DNA of 64,000 bases from Lutibaculum baratangense AMV1. GTDB taxonomy: Bacteria > Pseudomonadota > Alphaproteobacteria > Rhizobiales > Tepidamorphaceae. The stretch is from NCBI RefSeq assembly GCF_000496075.1, contig NZ_AWXZ01000031.1, positions 1-64,000 on the forward strand, in the 5' to 3' direction. The notes under the pieces are model-generated. The model was given only the letters and a program-made list of their open reading frames with translations, ran no database searches and had not been told where the DNA came from. The position numbers were made by a program, and so were the translations under genes. Shown piece after piece: positions 9,077 through 17,945 of the stretch (the stretch's first letter is position 1; every line of letters begins with the position of its first letter).

Positions 9077-10090
9077 ATGGCAAACGCCACTCTGACCGAA
9101 GTTCCGGCGCGAGGCCCACGCTTCGCCCTCGTCGACCTCGTTCGCGGCCTCGCGATCATCGGCGTCGTGATCTACCACTTCGCCTGGGACCTCGACTATT
9201 TCCGCTATCTCGCCGTCGACGTCGCAAGCGACCCGCTCTGGCGCGGCTTCGCGCGCCTTCTGGCAGGCACGTTTCTCGCACTCGTCGGCGTGAGCCTCGC
9301 CCTCGCCCACCGCCGCGGCTTTCGCAAGCAGGCCTTCCTGCGCCGACTCGCGATCCTGGTCATCGCCGCGCTCGCCGTCACCGTCGCCACCTGGCTCGCC
9401 TTTCCCGAGAACTTCGTCTTCTTCGGCATCCTGCACGCCATCGCCCTGTTCAGCCTGCTGGCGATCCCGTTCCTGCGCGCGCCGGTCTGGCTCGTTGCGA
9501 CGACGGGGGCGGCGATCCTTCTCCTGCCGCTCTGGGTCGCACTCCCCGCGTTCGACAGCCGGTGGCTCGCCTGGATCGGCATGGTGGCGACAGTTCCGGC
9601 GACGAACGACTACGTGCCGGTGTTCCCGTGGTTCGGCGTGACGCTCATCGGCCTCGCGCTGGCGCGTCTGGCGCTCGACACGGCGGTGGAGGAGCGCGCG
9701 GCCGGCTGGAGACCTCGCCTCGCCCTCTCCCGTGGTCTTGTGCGTACCGGCCGATGGACGCTCGTGATCTACCTCCTGCACCAGCCTGTCCTGCTCGGGA
9801 TCCTCTACCCGGTCTCCCTCGTGGTGCCTCCGAGCCGCGAAGCCGAGCGAGCCCCCTTCGTCGGCAGCTGCGCCCGTACCTGCGTCGCGTCCGGCGGGGA
9901 AGCGGCGATCTGCGAGCGCGCCTGCGGCTGTTCGGCGGACGCGTTCGCCGAACAGGATCTCTGGTCGCTGCTGCGCCGCAGCGATCTCACCGACGACGAA
10001 CAGAGGAGGATCGGCGAGATCACACGTGGCTGCTACGCCGAGGCGGTGCGCGCTTCCGAAGGCTCGGATTTCGATTCCGGCGCGGACTGA
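9077..10090 (+). CDS. DUF1624 membrane protein (heparan-alpha-glucosaminide N-acetyltransferase-like) with Cys-rich tail
   Basis: A 337-residue protein with about seven hydrophobic segments. The N terminus, VDLVRGLAIIGVVIYHFAWDLDYF, is the mark of DUF1624, a branch of the membrane acyltransferase group. LRTGRWTLVIYLLHQPVLLGILY-type sequence ends the membrane part near residue 260. After it comes a soluble tail of about 70 residues with seven cysteines (CARTC, CERACGC and a later single Cys). The tail could hold disulfides or a metal. The bacterial substrate is unknown. The 3' end overlaps the convergent mscS-type gene by 58 bp. Confidence 0.8.
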   Translation: MANATLTEVPARGPRFALVDLVRGLAIIGVVIYHFAWDLDYFRYLAVDVASDPLWRGFARLLAGTFLALVGVSLALAHRRGFRKQAFLRRLAILVIAALAVTVATWLAFPENFVFFGILHAIALFSLLAIPFLRAPVWLVATTGAAILLLPLWVALPAFDSRWLAWIGMVATVPATNDYVPVFPWFGVTLIGLALARLALDTAVEERAAGWRPRLALSRGLVRTGRWTLVIYLLHQPVLLGILYPVSLVVPPSREAERAPFVGSCARTCVASGGEAAICERACGCSADAFAEQDLWSLLRRSDLTDDEQRRIGEITRGCYAEAVRASEGSDFDSGAD

Positions 10091-11799
10091 GCCTCTTCGG
10101 CAGCCGGATCCTGCTCCTCTTCCGTGGTGCCGGCCGCTCGATCCCCTTCACGCTCGACGATGTGGCGCTCGTGCGGGAGGTAGAGGCCCTCCTGCCTCTG
10201 GAGCCATCCGATGAGGTCCTCGCGCACGTCGGCCGCGAGGTACCAGGACTCCGTCGCGTTGCGGCCGGTGACCCACACCCACACCTTGATCGCCTCGGTC
10301 GAGACCTCCACCACGTTCATCTCACGGTCGCTGTCGAGCCAGCGGGGATCGTCGGTCATCAGCTCCTTGCAGTAGTTGCGCAGCGCCTCGAGATCCGTGC
10401 CGAGGTCGACGGGCAGTTCGACGACCCTGGATGTCGTCATGTCCTTCTTCGACCAGTTCTCGAACGGCTCCGTCAGGAGGTGGCTGTGTGGAACGATGAC
10501 GCGCTGCTGCGTCCAGGTCCGCACCACGGAGTACATGAACCTGATGTCTTCGACGCGCCCCCAATGGCCGCCGATTTCCACGACGTCGCCGATCTCGATC
10601 GGCTTGGTCAGGGCTATCTGCACCGACTCGACGAGGCCGCTGAGCACCGGGCGCGCCGCGAGACCCAGTATGACGGCAAAGGCGCCGGTCGATGCGAGGA
10701 GCGACATGCCGATGGAGTCGAAGACGTCGAGATAGGAGAGCAGGAGGCCGACGCCCACGACGGCGGCGACGAAGAGGACGACGCGGCGCATCACCGCGAT
10801 ATTCGTCTGGTACGTGCGCGCGAGCTGCTCTCCGTCGGGATCCGCGGCAGGCCCGCGGGTCGCGAGCGTGGTCGCCACCGTGCCGGCGACCCTGGAGACC
10901 GCCCATGTCGCGAGCAGGAAAATGACCGCGACCAGGAAGACGTCGATGTGAGCCGTCAACACCCCGTCGAGCGGCAGCAACGACTTGACGGCGACCAGCA
11001 GGACGACGGCCGACGTCAGCCAGCTCACCGGCCGCTGGCAGCAGGCGATGATGGCGTGCGCCCAGTCTCGATCGAAGACCCGCGGCAGCAGCCCCATCAG
11101 GCGGTGGGTTAGAAGATACAGAAGCAGCGCGCAACCGATCAGCACGGCGAGCACGACCCACTCCCAGAGGGCTATCGTGCCGTAGTCACTCTTGTCGAGA
11201 TTCTCGCGGACCCAGCGCTCCAGCACCCCTGGCCCATGCACCTCGTACAAGCGGTCGACATTTCCGACCGTGTACGGGGAGAATGCCCAGAGCATCTCGC
11301 CTCCGGGCAGGCGGTGACGCTGCAGGTTGATCGGTACGGGGCGGCCCCGATCGCTGATGGTGCCGAGCTGGATCGTTCGGCGCGAGAACGGCTGCGAAAC
11401 GCTCTGATTGGCCGCGGCGGGGTCGGGCGTGACCTGCGCGTCAGGCACGTCCGGCAACCTGTTCCAGTCGATGAGGGACTGCGACTCCAGGAGATAGACG
11501 AGCTTGCGCGCCAGGTCCGGGCCACGCCGAGCCTGCTGTTCCGGCGGGATGTGGGAGAGGTTCAGGATCTGGGCCGCATCGGCGAAGGCCTCCCGGTCGG
11601 CTGCGTCCAGGAAGAACTCCACCGCGGACTGCGGCGTGTCGCGCACATGGGGCACCTCGAAATCCGGCATCCCCACATTGAAGTCCTCGACGAGATAGAC
11701 GGGGTCCTCTTCCGCCTCCTGCGACCACGCCGCAGAGGCGAAAAGAACGAGCGCCAAGAGGGTCATGACGAGACGTGTGAGTGGCGCGCGCGCCGGCAT
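10033..11799 (-). CDS. MscS-family mechanosensitive ion channel
   Basis: A 588-residue inner-membrane protein. I chose the ATG at 11799 because GGAGAAGG sits six bases upstream and a signal-like segment follows (MPARAPLTRLVMTLLALVLF, with cleavage likely after the Ala-Trp-Ser region). About 190 periplasmic residues come next, then several membrane segments, and then the MscS pore and beta domain (GLAARPVLSGLVESVQIALT, then IEIGDVVEIGGHWGRVEDI). Such channels release solutes on osmotic downshock. An acidic, low-complexity C-terminal tail follows the MscS domain. A probable general-stress promoter lies upstream, which fits an osmotic role. Confidence 0.92.
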   Translation of the reverse strand: MPARAPLTRLVMTLLALVLFASAAWSQEAEEDPVYLVEDFNVGMPDFEVPHVRDTPQSAVEFFLDAADREAFADAAQILNLSHIPPEQQARRGPDLARKLVYLLESQSLIDWNRLPDVPDAQVTPDPAAANQSVSQPFSRRTIQLGTISDRGRPVPINLQRHRLPGGEMLWAFSPYTVGNVDRLYEVHGPGVLERWVRENLDKSDYGTIALWEWVVLAVLIGCALLLYLLTHRLMGLLPRVFDRDWAHAIIACCQRPVSWLTSAVVLLVAVKSLLPLDGVLTAHIDVFLVAVIFLLATWAVSRVAGTVATTLATRGPAADPDGEQLARTYQTNIAVMRRVVLFVAAVVGVGLLLSYLDVFDSIGMSLLASTGAFAVILGLAARPVLSGLVESVQIALTKPIEIGDVVEIGGHWGRVEDIRFMYSVVRTWTQQRVIVPHSHLLTEPFENWSKKDMTTSRVVELPVDLGTDLEALRNYCKELMTDDPRWLDSDREMNVVEVSTEAIKVWVWVTGRNATESWYLAADVREDLIGWLQRQEGLYLPHERHIVEREGDRAAGTTEEEQDPAAEEAQSAPESKSEPSEARTASA

Positions 11800-11847
11800 T
11801 GCCTTCTCCAGGCCATTCATTCGCTGCTGAGCCACCCCTTGCTCGCA

Positions 11848-11872
11848 AACGGCTCCCGGAACGAAGCGTTCC
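11848..11872 (-). promoter_or_regulatory. EcfG-type general-stress promoter of the MscS gene
   Basis: On the minus strand GGAAC (11872-11868), a 16-base spacer and CGTT (11851-11848) match the alphaproteobacterial EcfG (sigma-EcfG) consensus GGAAC-N16/17-CGTT exactly. The -10 element ends about 49 bp before the chosen start of the channel gene. The -35 half overlaps an 11-bp hairpin (11853-11863 with 11867-11877, CTCCCGGAACG and its complement), so part of the match comes from a palindrome. Confidence 0.6.
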
Positions 11873-11948
11873 GGGAGGAAGCGTTGGCAACGGCCTCCCG
11901 ACGTGATCAGGTCTCCCGCGGCGCCCCCCGAGAGGAACCGGTTTGCGA

Positions 11949-12449
11949 ATGGAAAGAGAACGACCCGGCGAGGTGAAGCTCGAACAGGGAGCGCTCGAGC
12001 GCTCGGAAGGGGACCGCGTCGTGTTCATCGGGCGCATCCGCTCGCAGTGGATGGACCGGAGTCAGACGCCGAAGAACCTGCGCCAGGCACGCGAGCGGGG
12101 CCCTCATGAGGCGAGCGTCGAGGTGGACGAGCCGTTCCGCCCCGGCCTCGCCGACCTCGCCGGCGCGTCCCACGTGATCCTGCTCACATGGATGCACCGC
12201 GCCGAGCGCGACGTCATCCGTCAGCTGCCGCGCCATGCCGAACGACCGCTCGGCCTGTTCTCGCTGCGCTCTCCCGCGCGGCCCAATCCGATCGGCCTCG
12301 AGATCGTGAGGCTCCTGGATCTCGACGAGGATCGTGGCCTCCTCACCGTCGACGCGACCGACTGCCTGGATGGGACCCCGCTCGTCGACATCAAGCCCTA
12401 CCTGCCGTCGATAGACGCCTTTCCGGAGGCCGTGCCGCCACGGCGGTAG
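11949..12449 (+). CDS. trmO: tRNA (N6-threonylcarbamoyladenosine37-N6)-methyltransferase TrmO
   Basis: A 166-residue protein of the TsaA/TrmO (UPF0066) beta-barrel family, which methylates t6A37 in tRNA-Thr(GGU) using S-adenosylmethionine. Family segments include FIGRIRSQW near the start, a DLAGASHVILLTWMHRAERD stretch, and the hallmark LFSLRSPARPNPIGLEIVRL, followed by DGTPLVDIKPYLPSIDAF. I chose ATG 11949, with AGAGGAA about 12 bp upstream, over an in-frame TTG six bases earlier. It is divergent from the MscS gene and convergent with the helicase gene. Confidence 0.93.
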   Translation: MERERPGEVKLEQGALERSEGDRVVFIGRIRSQWMDRSQTPKNLRQARERGPHEASVEVDEPFRPGLADLAGASHVILLTWMHRAERDVIRQLPRHAERPLGLFSLRSPARPNPIGLEIVRLLDLDEDRGLLTVDATDCLDGTPLVDIKPYLPSIDAFPEAVPPRR

Positions 12450-12471
12450 AAGCCGCCCGGCCGCGCCGGAG

Positions 12472-14541
12472 CTAGCCCGTCCCCCACATCGCCCGCATCC
12501 GGGCCGCGATGTCGATCGCAGGCCGCGGCTCGCCGGAGCGCCCCTCCTCCGCGGCCTGCGGGGCTTTCGGCCAGTGCGTCAGGTCGAAACGGTCGAGAAG
12601 CGCCGAGGGAATGAAGCGCGTCCGGGCGGCATAGACGTGCCGGTCGCCGCGCGAGGCCTGGCCGTGCGTATAGAAGCGCTGCGGCACGACGAGCTGCAGG
12701 CGGTCGCGCGCGCGCGTCATTCCTACGTACAGAAGCCGCCGCTCCTCCTCGATCTCATCGGCCCGCCCGGTGGACATATCCGAGGGAATGCAGCCGTCGA
12801 CCACATTCAGTACGTAGACCGACCTCCACTCCTGCCCCTTGGCCGAATGGATCGTGGAGAGGATGAGGTAGTCCTCGTCGAGGAGCGGCGCCCCGGCTTC
12901 CGCGCTCGTCGCGTCGGGTGGATCGAGCGTCAGGTCGACGAGGAAGCGCTGGCGCGAGGGCGCCGCGGCCGCGATCGATTCGAGCTGCACGAGATCGGCG
13001 AGCCGCGTCTCGGGATCCTCGAAGCGCCGTTCGAGGTGAGGCTCGTACCAGGACCGGGCGGCGGCGAGCTCCGCCGGCCACGGCACCGCCCCCGACCGCA
13101 GGAGCCCGAAGGCCCGCGCGAAGTCGGTCCACGCCCGGTCGGCACGGGGCGGTGCGGGAAAAGCCTCGACCGCCGCCTCGGGCACCGCCGCGGCCGCCAC
13201 CAGGTCGAGAGCCTTCCCGGCTGTGGCGGGGCCGATGCCCTCCATGAGCCGGAGCACGCGGAAGCCGGCGACCCGGTCGCGCGGGTTCTCGGCAAAGCGG
13301 AGCACGGCGAGCAGGTCCTTCACGTGCGCCGATTCCAGGAACTTCAGGCCACCGAACTTCACGAACGGGATGTTGCGCCTCGTCAGTTCGACCTCCACCG
13401 GTCCGGAATGGTGGGAGGTGCGGAAGAGAACCGCCTGATCCTTCAGCGCGAGCCCATCCTCCCTCTGCGCGAGCACGCTTTCCGCGATGAAGCCCGCCTG
13501 GGCCTGCTCGTCGCGCACGACGACGATGGCCGGCTTCTCCTGAGACTGCCTGTCGGTCCAGAGGTTCTTCGTGAAACGCTCGCTCGACAGGCCGATCACG
13601 TCGTTCGCGGCGGCGAGGATCGTGTCGGTCGAGCGGTAGTTCCTCTCCAGCGTCACCACGCGGGCGGGCGGATGGAAGCTCGAGGGGAAGTCGAGGATGT
13701 TGCGGATCGTCGCCGCCCGGAAGGAGTAGATCGACTGGGCGTCGTCGCCGACCACGGTCACTCCCTCGCCGGACGGCTTCAGCCCCAGGAGGATCGCCGC
13801 CTGCAGTCGGTTCGTGTCCTGGTATTCGTCGACGAGGACATGGTCGAAGCGGGCGCCGATATGGGCCGCGAAGGCCGGCTCGCCGCAGAGCTGGGCGAGG
13901 TAGAGCAACAGGTCGTCGTAGTCGAGCACGCCCTGGCGCTGCTTCGCGCCGACATAGGCCTGGAAGAGCCCCCGAAGCTCGTCCGCCCACATGGCGCACC
14001 AGGGGAAATGCCGCCCGAGAACGGGCTCGAGCTCGTCCTGGGCGTTCACCGCGCGGGAGTAGATGGAGAGGCACGTGCCCTTCATCGGAAAGCGCTTCTC
14101 CGTCTTTCCCAGGCCGAGCTCGCCGCGCACCAGGGCCATGAGGTCGGCGGAATCCTCGCGGTCGAGGATCGTGAAGGCGGGGTCGAGACCGATCTCCGGA
14201 GCATATTCGCGCAGGAGGCGCGCGCTCATCGCGTGGAAGGTGCCGGACCATTGAAGGGCCTCGGCCATCGCCCGCCCGCTCTCTCCGAGCGCGCGGGCGA
14301 GGATCCTCCCGGCCCTCGACGTCATCTCCGCGGCAGCCCGGCGCGAGAACGTCATCAGGAGGATGCGCCGCGGGTCGGCTCCGGTCGCGACGAGGTGGGC
14401 GACGCGGTGGGCGAGCGTGTTCGTCTTGCCCGACCCCGCTCCCGCTATCACCAGGAGCGGCGGACAGCCCCCGCCCTGCGTGCCGTGCTCCACCGCGAGA
14501 CGCTGCGCATCGTTCAGGCCGTCGAGATACTGAGCGCCCAT
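12472..14541 (-). CDS. UvrD/PcrA-type superfamily 1 DNA helicase
   Basis: A 689-residue ATP-dependent 3'-5' helicase. The motifs are: Walker A AGAGSGKTNTLAHRV (about 33), DEYQDTNR (motif II), DDAQSIYSFRAA (motif III), RNYRSTDTI (motif IV), STIHSAKGQEW (motif V) and LLYVGMTRARDRLQLV (motif VI). It is slightly shorter than UvrD and lacks the long C-terminal tail of that protein, so I give no gene symbol. Such enzymes act in DNA repair or in removing blocked replication proteins. It stands alone on the minus strand, tail-to-tail with trmO. Confidence 0.93.
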   Translation of the reverse strand: MGAQYLDGLNDAQRLAVEHGTQGGGCPPLLVIAGAGSGKTNTLAHRVAHLVATGADPRRILLMTFSRRAAAEMTSRAGRILARALGESGRAMAEALQWSGTFHAMSARLLREYAPEIGLDPAFTILDREDSADLMALVRGELGLGKTEKRFPMKGTCLSIYSRAVNAQDELEPVLGRHFPWCAMWADELRGLFQAYVGAKQRQGVLDYDDLLLYLAQLCGEPAFAAHIGARFDHVLVDEYQDTNRLQAAILLGLKPSGEGVTVVGDDAQSIYSFRAATIRNILDFPSSFHPPARVVTLERNYRSTDTILAAANDVIGLSSERFTKNLWTDRQSQEKPAIVVVRDEQAQAGFIAESVLAQREDGLALKDQAVLFRTSHHSGPVEVELTRRNIPFVKFGGLKFLESAHVKDLLAVLRFAENPRDRVAGFRVLRLMEGIGPATAGKALDLVAAAAVPEAAVEAFPAPPRADRAWTDFARAFGLLRSGAVPWPAELAAARSWYEPHLERRFEDPETRLADLVQLESIAAAAPSRQRFLVDLTLDPPDATSAEAGAPLLDEDYLILSTIHSAKGQEWRSVYVLNVVDGCIPSDMSTGRADEIEEERRLLYVGMTRARDRLQLVVPQRFYTHGQASRGDRHVYAARTRFIPSALLDRFDLTHWPKAPQAAEEGRSGEPRPAIDIAARMRAMWGTG

Positions 14542-14656
14542 CGCCCGGAACGAATCTCCCCGAGAATTCCGTTGATAGGAAGCCGCATCCTTCCCTCATC
14601 CGCAATGCGCGCGTTCGGGTCGCAGGCCGTGGCAGGGTCGAGAGGAGACGCGACAG

Positions 14657-15304
14657 GTGGGGTCGGCAGGCCGGGACAGGGCGGCCGGAACGGGGGTCGC
14701 AACGAAACGGATCGATACACCGAAGCTCCTGAAGCGCTTCGCGGTCGAACTGGGCCCGCCCCTCGTCTTCGCGCTGGCGCTCCAGATGACGGACGTTGCG
14801 CCGGCGATCGGGATCTTCCTCGCTGTCACGGCCCTGAGCACCCTTCATTCCTGGTTCGAGCTCGGACATTTCCCGCGCATTCCGGCGACGCTCCTCGCCG
14901 TGTCCGGCGTCCTCGGCGGCCTGAGCATCGCCACGGGCGAGGAAGCGTTCATCGAGGCGAGCGCCTCCGTGATCAATGCCGGCGCGGCCGCCGCGCTGGC
15001 GGTCGGGCTGATGACGGGGCGTCTTTTCCTGAAAGGGTCTCTCCAGTCGGGCTTCCGCCTGCGCGACGAAGGCTGGAGGGCTCTCTCCCTCCGCATGATC
15101 GCCTATCTCCTGACCCTCGCGGTGGTGAACGAGATGGTGCGCCGCGCCGTGCCGATCGAGACCTGGGCCTGGTACAAGGCGTCGATCCCCGTCCTGAACC
15201 TCCTCTTCCTCTCGGCGAACTGGCCCCTCATCCGCCGCAACCTCATGCCCCGGAGCGAGTCCGAGCCTGCAGCGGCGGCGCGCGGACCTGCCCGCGAGCG
15301 GTGA
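14657..15304 (+). CDS. IspZ-like septation protein family membrane protein
   Basis: A 215-residue protein with five or six hydrophobic segments, starting at GTG with AGGAG ten bases upstream. The sequence LLKRFAVELGPPLVFALALQ near the N terminus and LSANWPLIRRNLMP near the C terminus are like IspZ/YciB inner-membrane proteins, which influence septation and envelope integrity. The middle is divergent, and the first 14 residues could be untranslated if a later start is used. It is divergent from the helicase gene. Confidence 0.7.
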   Translation: MGSAGRDRAAGTGVATKRIDTPKLLKRFAVELGPPLVFALALQMTDVAPAIGIFLAVTALSTLHSWFELGHFPRIPATLLAVSGVLGGLSIATGEEAFIEASASVINAGAAAALAVGLMTGRLFLKGSLQSGFRLRDEGWRALSLRMIAYLLTLAVVNEMVRRAVPIETWAWYKASIPVLNLLFLSANWPLIRRNLMPRSESEPAAAARGPARER

Positions 15305-15410
15305 CATCCGAAGCAGACGGGCCTATGTCTGGGCACCGTGAGGCGGTCGCGCAGCCTTGGCTTTCAAGCCCCGAGCGCATCGCCACCCACACAAGCGCAA
15401 GGGACGAGTC

Positions 15411-16598
15411 ATGAGCGGAAGCGATCCCATCGTCATCGTCGGCGCGGGACAATGCGGCCTGAAGGCCGCCGAGACGCTGCGGGCGGCGGGCCACGCGGAC
15501 GACGTGATCCTCATCGGGCAGGAAGCGCACCCCCCCTATCAGCGCCCGCCGCTCTCCAAGGCGTTCCTGAAGGGTGAACTCGCGCGCGATCGGCTGTGGC
15601 TGAAGGCCGAGGCCTTCTATGTCGACCAGCGCATCGAGGCCCGCTTCGGCACCACCGTGACGGCGCTCGACCCCGGCCGGCACCGCATCACGCTCGGCGA
15701 CGGCCAGAAGCTCGCCTACTCGAAGTTGCTGCTCGCGACAGGCACACGCGCCCGCCGCGTCGCGCTGGAGGGGGTCGACCTGCCGGGCGTCTTCACGCTG
15801 CGCGAGATCGCCGATGTCGAGTGGCTGACGACTCACCTGAAGCCCGGCATGCACGTGGCGATCGTCGGCGGCGGCTATATCGGCCTCGAGGTCGCCGCCG
15901 CGTTGCGCTCGGCGGGGCTGGAGATCACGGTCATCGAGGGTGCCGACCGGGTGATGCAGCGCGTCGTGTGCCCGGAGGTGTCGAGCTTCTTCGAGAGGCT
16001 GCACCGCGAGCACGGTGTCACGATCCACACCTCGACCACGACTCGCCGCATCCTCGGGAGCGAACGCGCCACCGGCGTGGAGCTCGGCGACGGCCGGACG
16101 ATCGCCTGCGACGCTGTGCTGATCGCCGTCGGCGCCGAGCCGGTGGCGGATCTCGCCGAGGCTGCGGGCATCGCCGTCGACAACGGCATCCTTGTCGACG
16201 AGGGCTGCCGCACCTCCGCGCCGGACGTCTACGCGGCCGGAGACTGCGCCGCCTTCCCCTCCGCCAGATACGGACGCACCCTCAGGCTCGAGAGCGTCCA
16301 GAACGCGATCGACCAGGGCAAGGCGGCCGCGAAGAGCATGCTCGGCGAGGACGTCTCCTACGATCCGCTGCCCTGGTTCTGGTCCGACCAGTATGACGTG
16401 AAGCTGCAGATCGCGGGGCTTTCCGCCGGATACGACGAGGTGCGCATCGAGGGGGATCCGGAGGCCGGCGCCTTCACCGCAACCTACCTGAAGGGCGGCC
16501 GACCGATCTGCGTCGACGCGGTGAACCAGCCGCGGGCGCACATGATGGCGCGACGCTCGCTCGCCGATGCGGCGACGGGACGGCAGGCCGCGGAATAG
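15411..16598 (+). CDS. FAD/NAD-dependent ferredoxin (or rubredoxin) reductase, BphA4 type
   Basis: A 395-residue flavoprotein. FAD-binding IVIVGAGQCGLKAAETLRAAG is near residue 5, the NAD-binding motif VAIVGGGYIGLEVAAAL is near residue 150, and the second FAD motif VYAAGDCAAFP near 275. The C-terminal domain has LPWFWSDQYDVKLQIAGL, as in reductases that serve Rieske oxygenases or P450 systems. No ferredoxin or oxygenase gene is adjacent; the nearest oxygenase is the Rieske protein 44 kb away, and pairing with it is only a guess. The ATG at 15411 has AGGGA a few bases upstream. Confidence 0.88.
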   Translation: MSGSDPIVIVGAGQCGLKAAETLRAAGHADDVILIGQEAHPPYQRPPLSKAFLKGELARDRLWLKAEAFYVDQRIEARFGTTVTALDPGRHRITLGDGQKLAYSKLLLATGTRARRVALEGVDLPGVFTLREIADVEWLTTHLKPGMHVAIVGGGYIGLEVAAALRSAGLEITVIEGADRVMQRVVCPEVSSFFERLHREHGVTIHTSTTTRRILGSERATGVELGDGRTIACDAVLIAVGAEPVADLAEAAGIAVDNGILVDEGCRTSAPDVYAAGDCAAFPSARYGRTLRLESVQNAIDQGKAAAKSMLGEDVSYDPLPWFWSDQYDVKLQIAGLSAGYDEVRIEGDPEAGAFTATYLKGGRPICVDAVNQPRAHMMARRSLADAATGRQAAE

Positions 16599-16616
16599 CG
16601 GCGGCCACCCCGGGCT

Positions 16617-17723
16617 TCAGGCGACCCGGCCGCGTGCGGCCACGGGAAGACGGCGCGCCGTGCCGTCCGCCTCCACCGCGACCAGCTCGTCGAACATGTT
16701 GACGACGACGCAGACGTGGTTCGGCACGATGCGCACGATCTCGCCGATCTCCGGGCGCCGCTCGCAGCCCGACAGGTCGACGACGCCGTGCTCCTCGGAG
16801 AGCTGGAAGATCTTCGCCTCGGGGTAGTCGACGAGATGGCCGTGCCCGCCGAGCGACGGGCGGTCGCTCGTGAGAGTCTTGGAGCCCGCGTCGATCACGC
16901 AGCGGTCGGGCGACGGCTTGCTGACGACGGTGGCGTAGACGTGGAGCGCGCAGTCATCGAGGGCCGCGGCGCCGCAGGCGACCATGTCGCGGTCGTTGAA
17001 GATCGACGTGCCGGACCGGTATTCCGTCGCCTCCAGAAGGCCGATCTCCTTCAGGTTCGGCGTGCCGCCGGCCGAGACCGTGCGGACCTCGAGGCGGTGA
17101 CCGGCACAGCCTTCGCGCACCGCCGCGACGAAGCGGCTCGTCTCCTCGGCACCGCCGACGGGCGGATAGATCATCAGGCCGGCGAATTCGAGGCCGGGCA
17201 GACTCGAGATACGGGTGGCGAGGGCCACAGCCTCCTGCGCCGTCTCGACGCCGGCGCGCCTGCGCCCCGTGTCGCACTCCACGAGGACATCGAGCGGACG
17301 GGCCGCGCCCGCCATGGCGCGCGAGAGCCCCTCGGCCGTGACGGCGCTGTCGCAGGCGACCGTCAGCCTGATCCGCTCCGCGAGCGCCCGCAGCCGCCTC
17401 AGCTTCGGCGCGCCGAGGATGTTGTAGCAGATCAGGATGTCGTCGAAGCCCGCATCCGCCATGACCTCGGCCTCGCCGAGCTTCTGACAGGCGATGCCCA
17501 CCGCCCCGGCGGCGATCTGCATGCGCGCGATCTCCGGCGACTTGTGGGTCTTGATGTGCGGGCGGTTGGCGATGCCGGCCCGGTCGCAGACCTGCTGAAG
17601 CCGGGCAATGTTCGCCCTCATCCGCTCAAGATCCACGACGGGTACCGGCGTGTCGACCTCCGGTCCGGCGGGCACACGGTTGTCGTACCCAATGTTCCCA
17701 GCCTCCATGCCCGTCGCAGCCAT
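16617..17723 (-). CDS. D-threonine aldolase / D-serine dehydratase-like PLP enzyme
   Basis: A 368-residue protein with an alanine-racemase-type N-terminal barrel. RPHIKTHKSPEIARMQ near residue 55 holds the lysine that binds pyridoxal phosphate. Near the C terminus, VPNHVCVVVNMFDEL has the His and Cys that hold a metal in D-threonine aldolases and eukaryotic D-serine dehydratases. The likely reaction is retro-aldol cleavage or dehydration of a D-beta-hydroxy amino acid. The chosen ATG has GGAGG ten bases upstream; a second ATG lies five codons later. It is tail-to-tail with the reductase gene. Confidence 0.85.
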   Translation of the reverse strand: MAATGMEAGNIGYDNRVPAGPEVDTPVPVVDLERMRANIARLQQVCDRAGIANRPHIKTHKSPEIARMQIAAGAVGIACQKLGEAEVMADAGFDDILICYNILGAPKLRRLRALAERIRLTVACDSAVTAEGLSRAMAGAARPLDVLVECDTGRRRAGVETAQEAVALATRISSLPGLEFAGLMIYPPVGGAEETSRFVAAVREGCAGHRLEVRTVSAGGTPNLKEIGLLEATEYRSGTSIFNDRDMVACGAAALDDCALHVYATVVSKPSPDRCVIDAGSKTLTSDRPSLGGHGHLVDYPEAKIFQLSEEHGVVDLSGCERRPEIGEIVRIVPNHVCVVVNMFDELVAVEADGTARRLPVAARGRVA

Positions 17724-17851
17724 GTCGCATCCGCCTCCATCCACGCACTCGTCCCGACGGGCAGGAAGCACGAGCGATGCGACCGGGCAAGCCTCGACCG
17801 GACAAGCCGCGCGGCCGATCTCGAAGCGGGCCGGGGTCGACGGTGGCCCAT

Positions 17852-17869
17852 ATGTCTGATAGTCGACAT
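17852..17869. promoter_or_regulatory. Inverted repeat upstream of the PLP enzyme and response regulator genes
   Basis: ATGTC and GACAT flank eight bases in the 222-bp gap between the divergent PLP-enzyme and response-regulator genes. The shape resembles operators of GntR/FCD regulators, one of which is encoded 1.5 kb away, but the match is short. Confidence 0.3.
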
Positions 17870-17945
17870 TTCTCCAACACCGTACCGCCTTCCCTTGCGT
17901 CAGGGGGTGGTGGCGTCCACCGTGCAGGTGGAAGGAGACCGACGT

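Noticed and set aside
11858-11887. A plus-strand EcfG promoter for trmO (GGAAC ... CGTT)
   Set aside because: The spacer is 19 bases, outside the 16-17 allowed. Only the minus-strand match has correct spacing.
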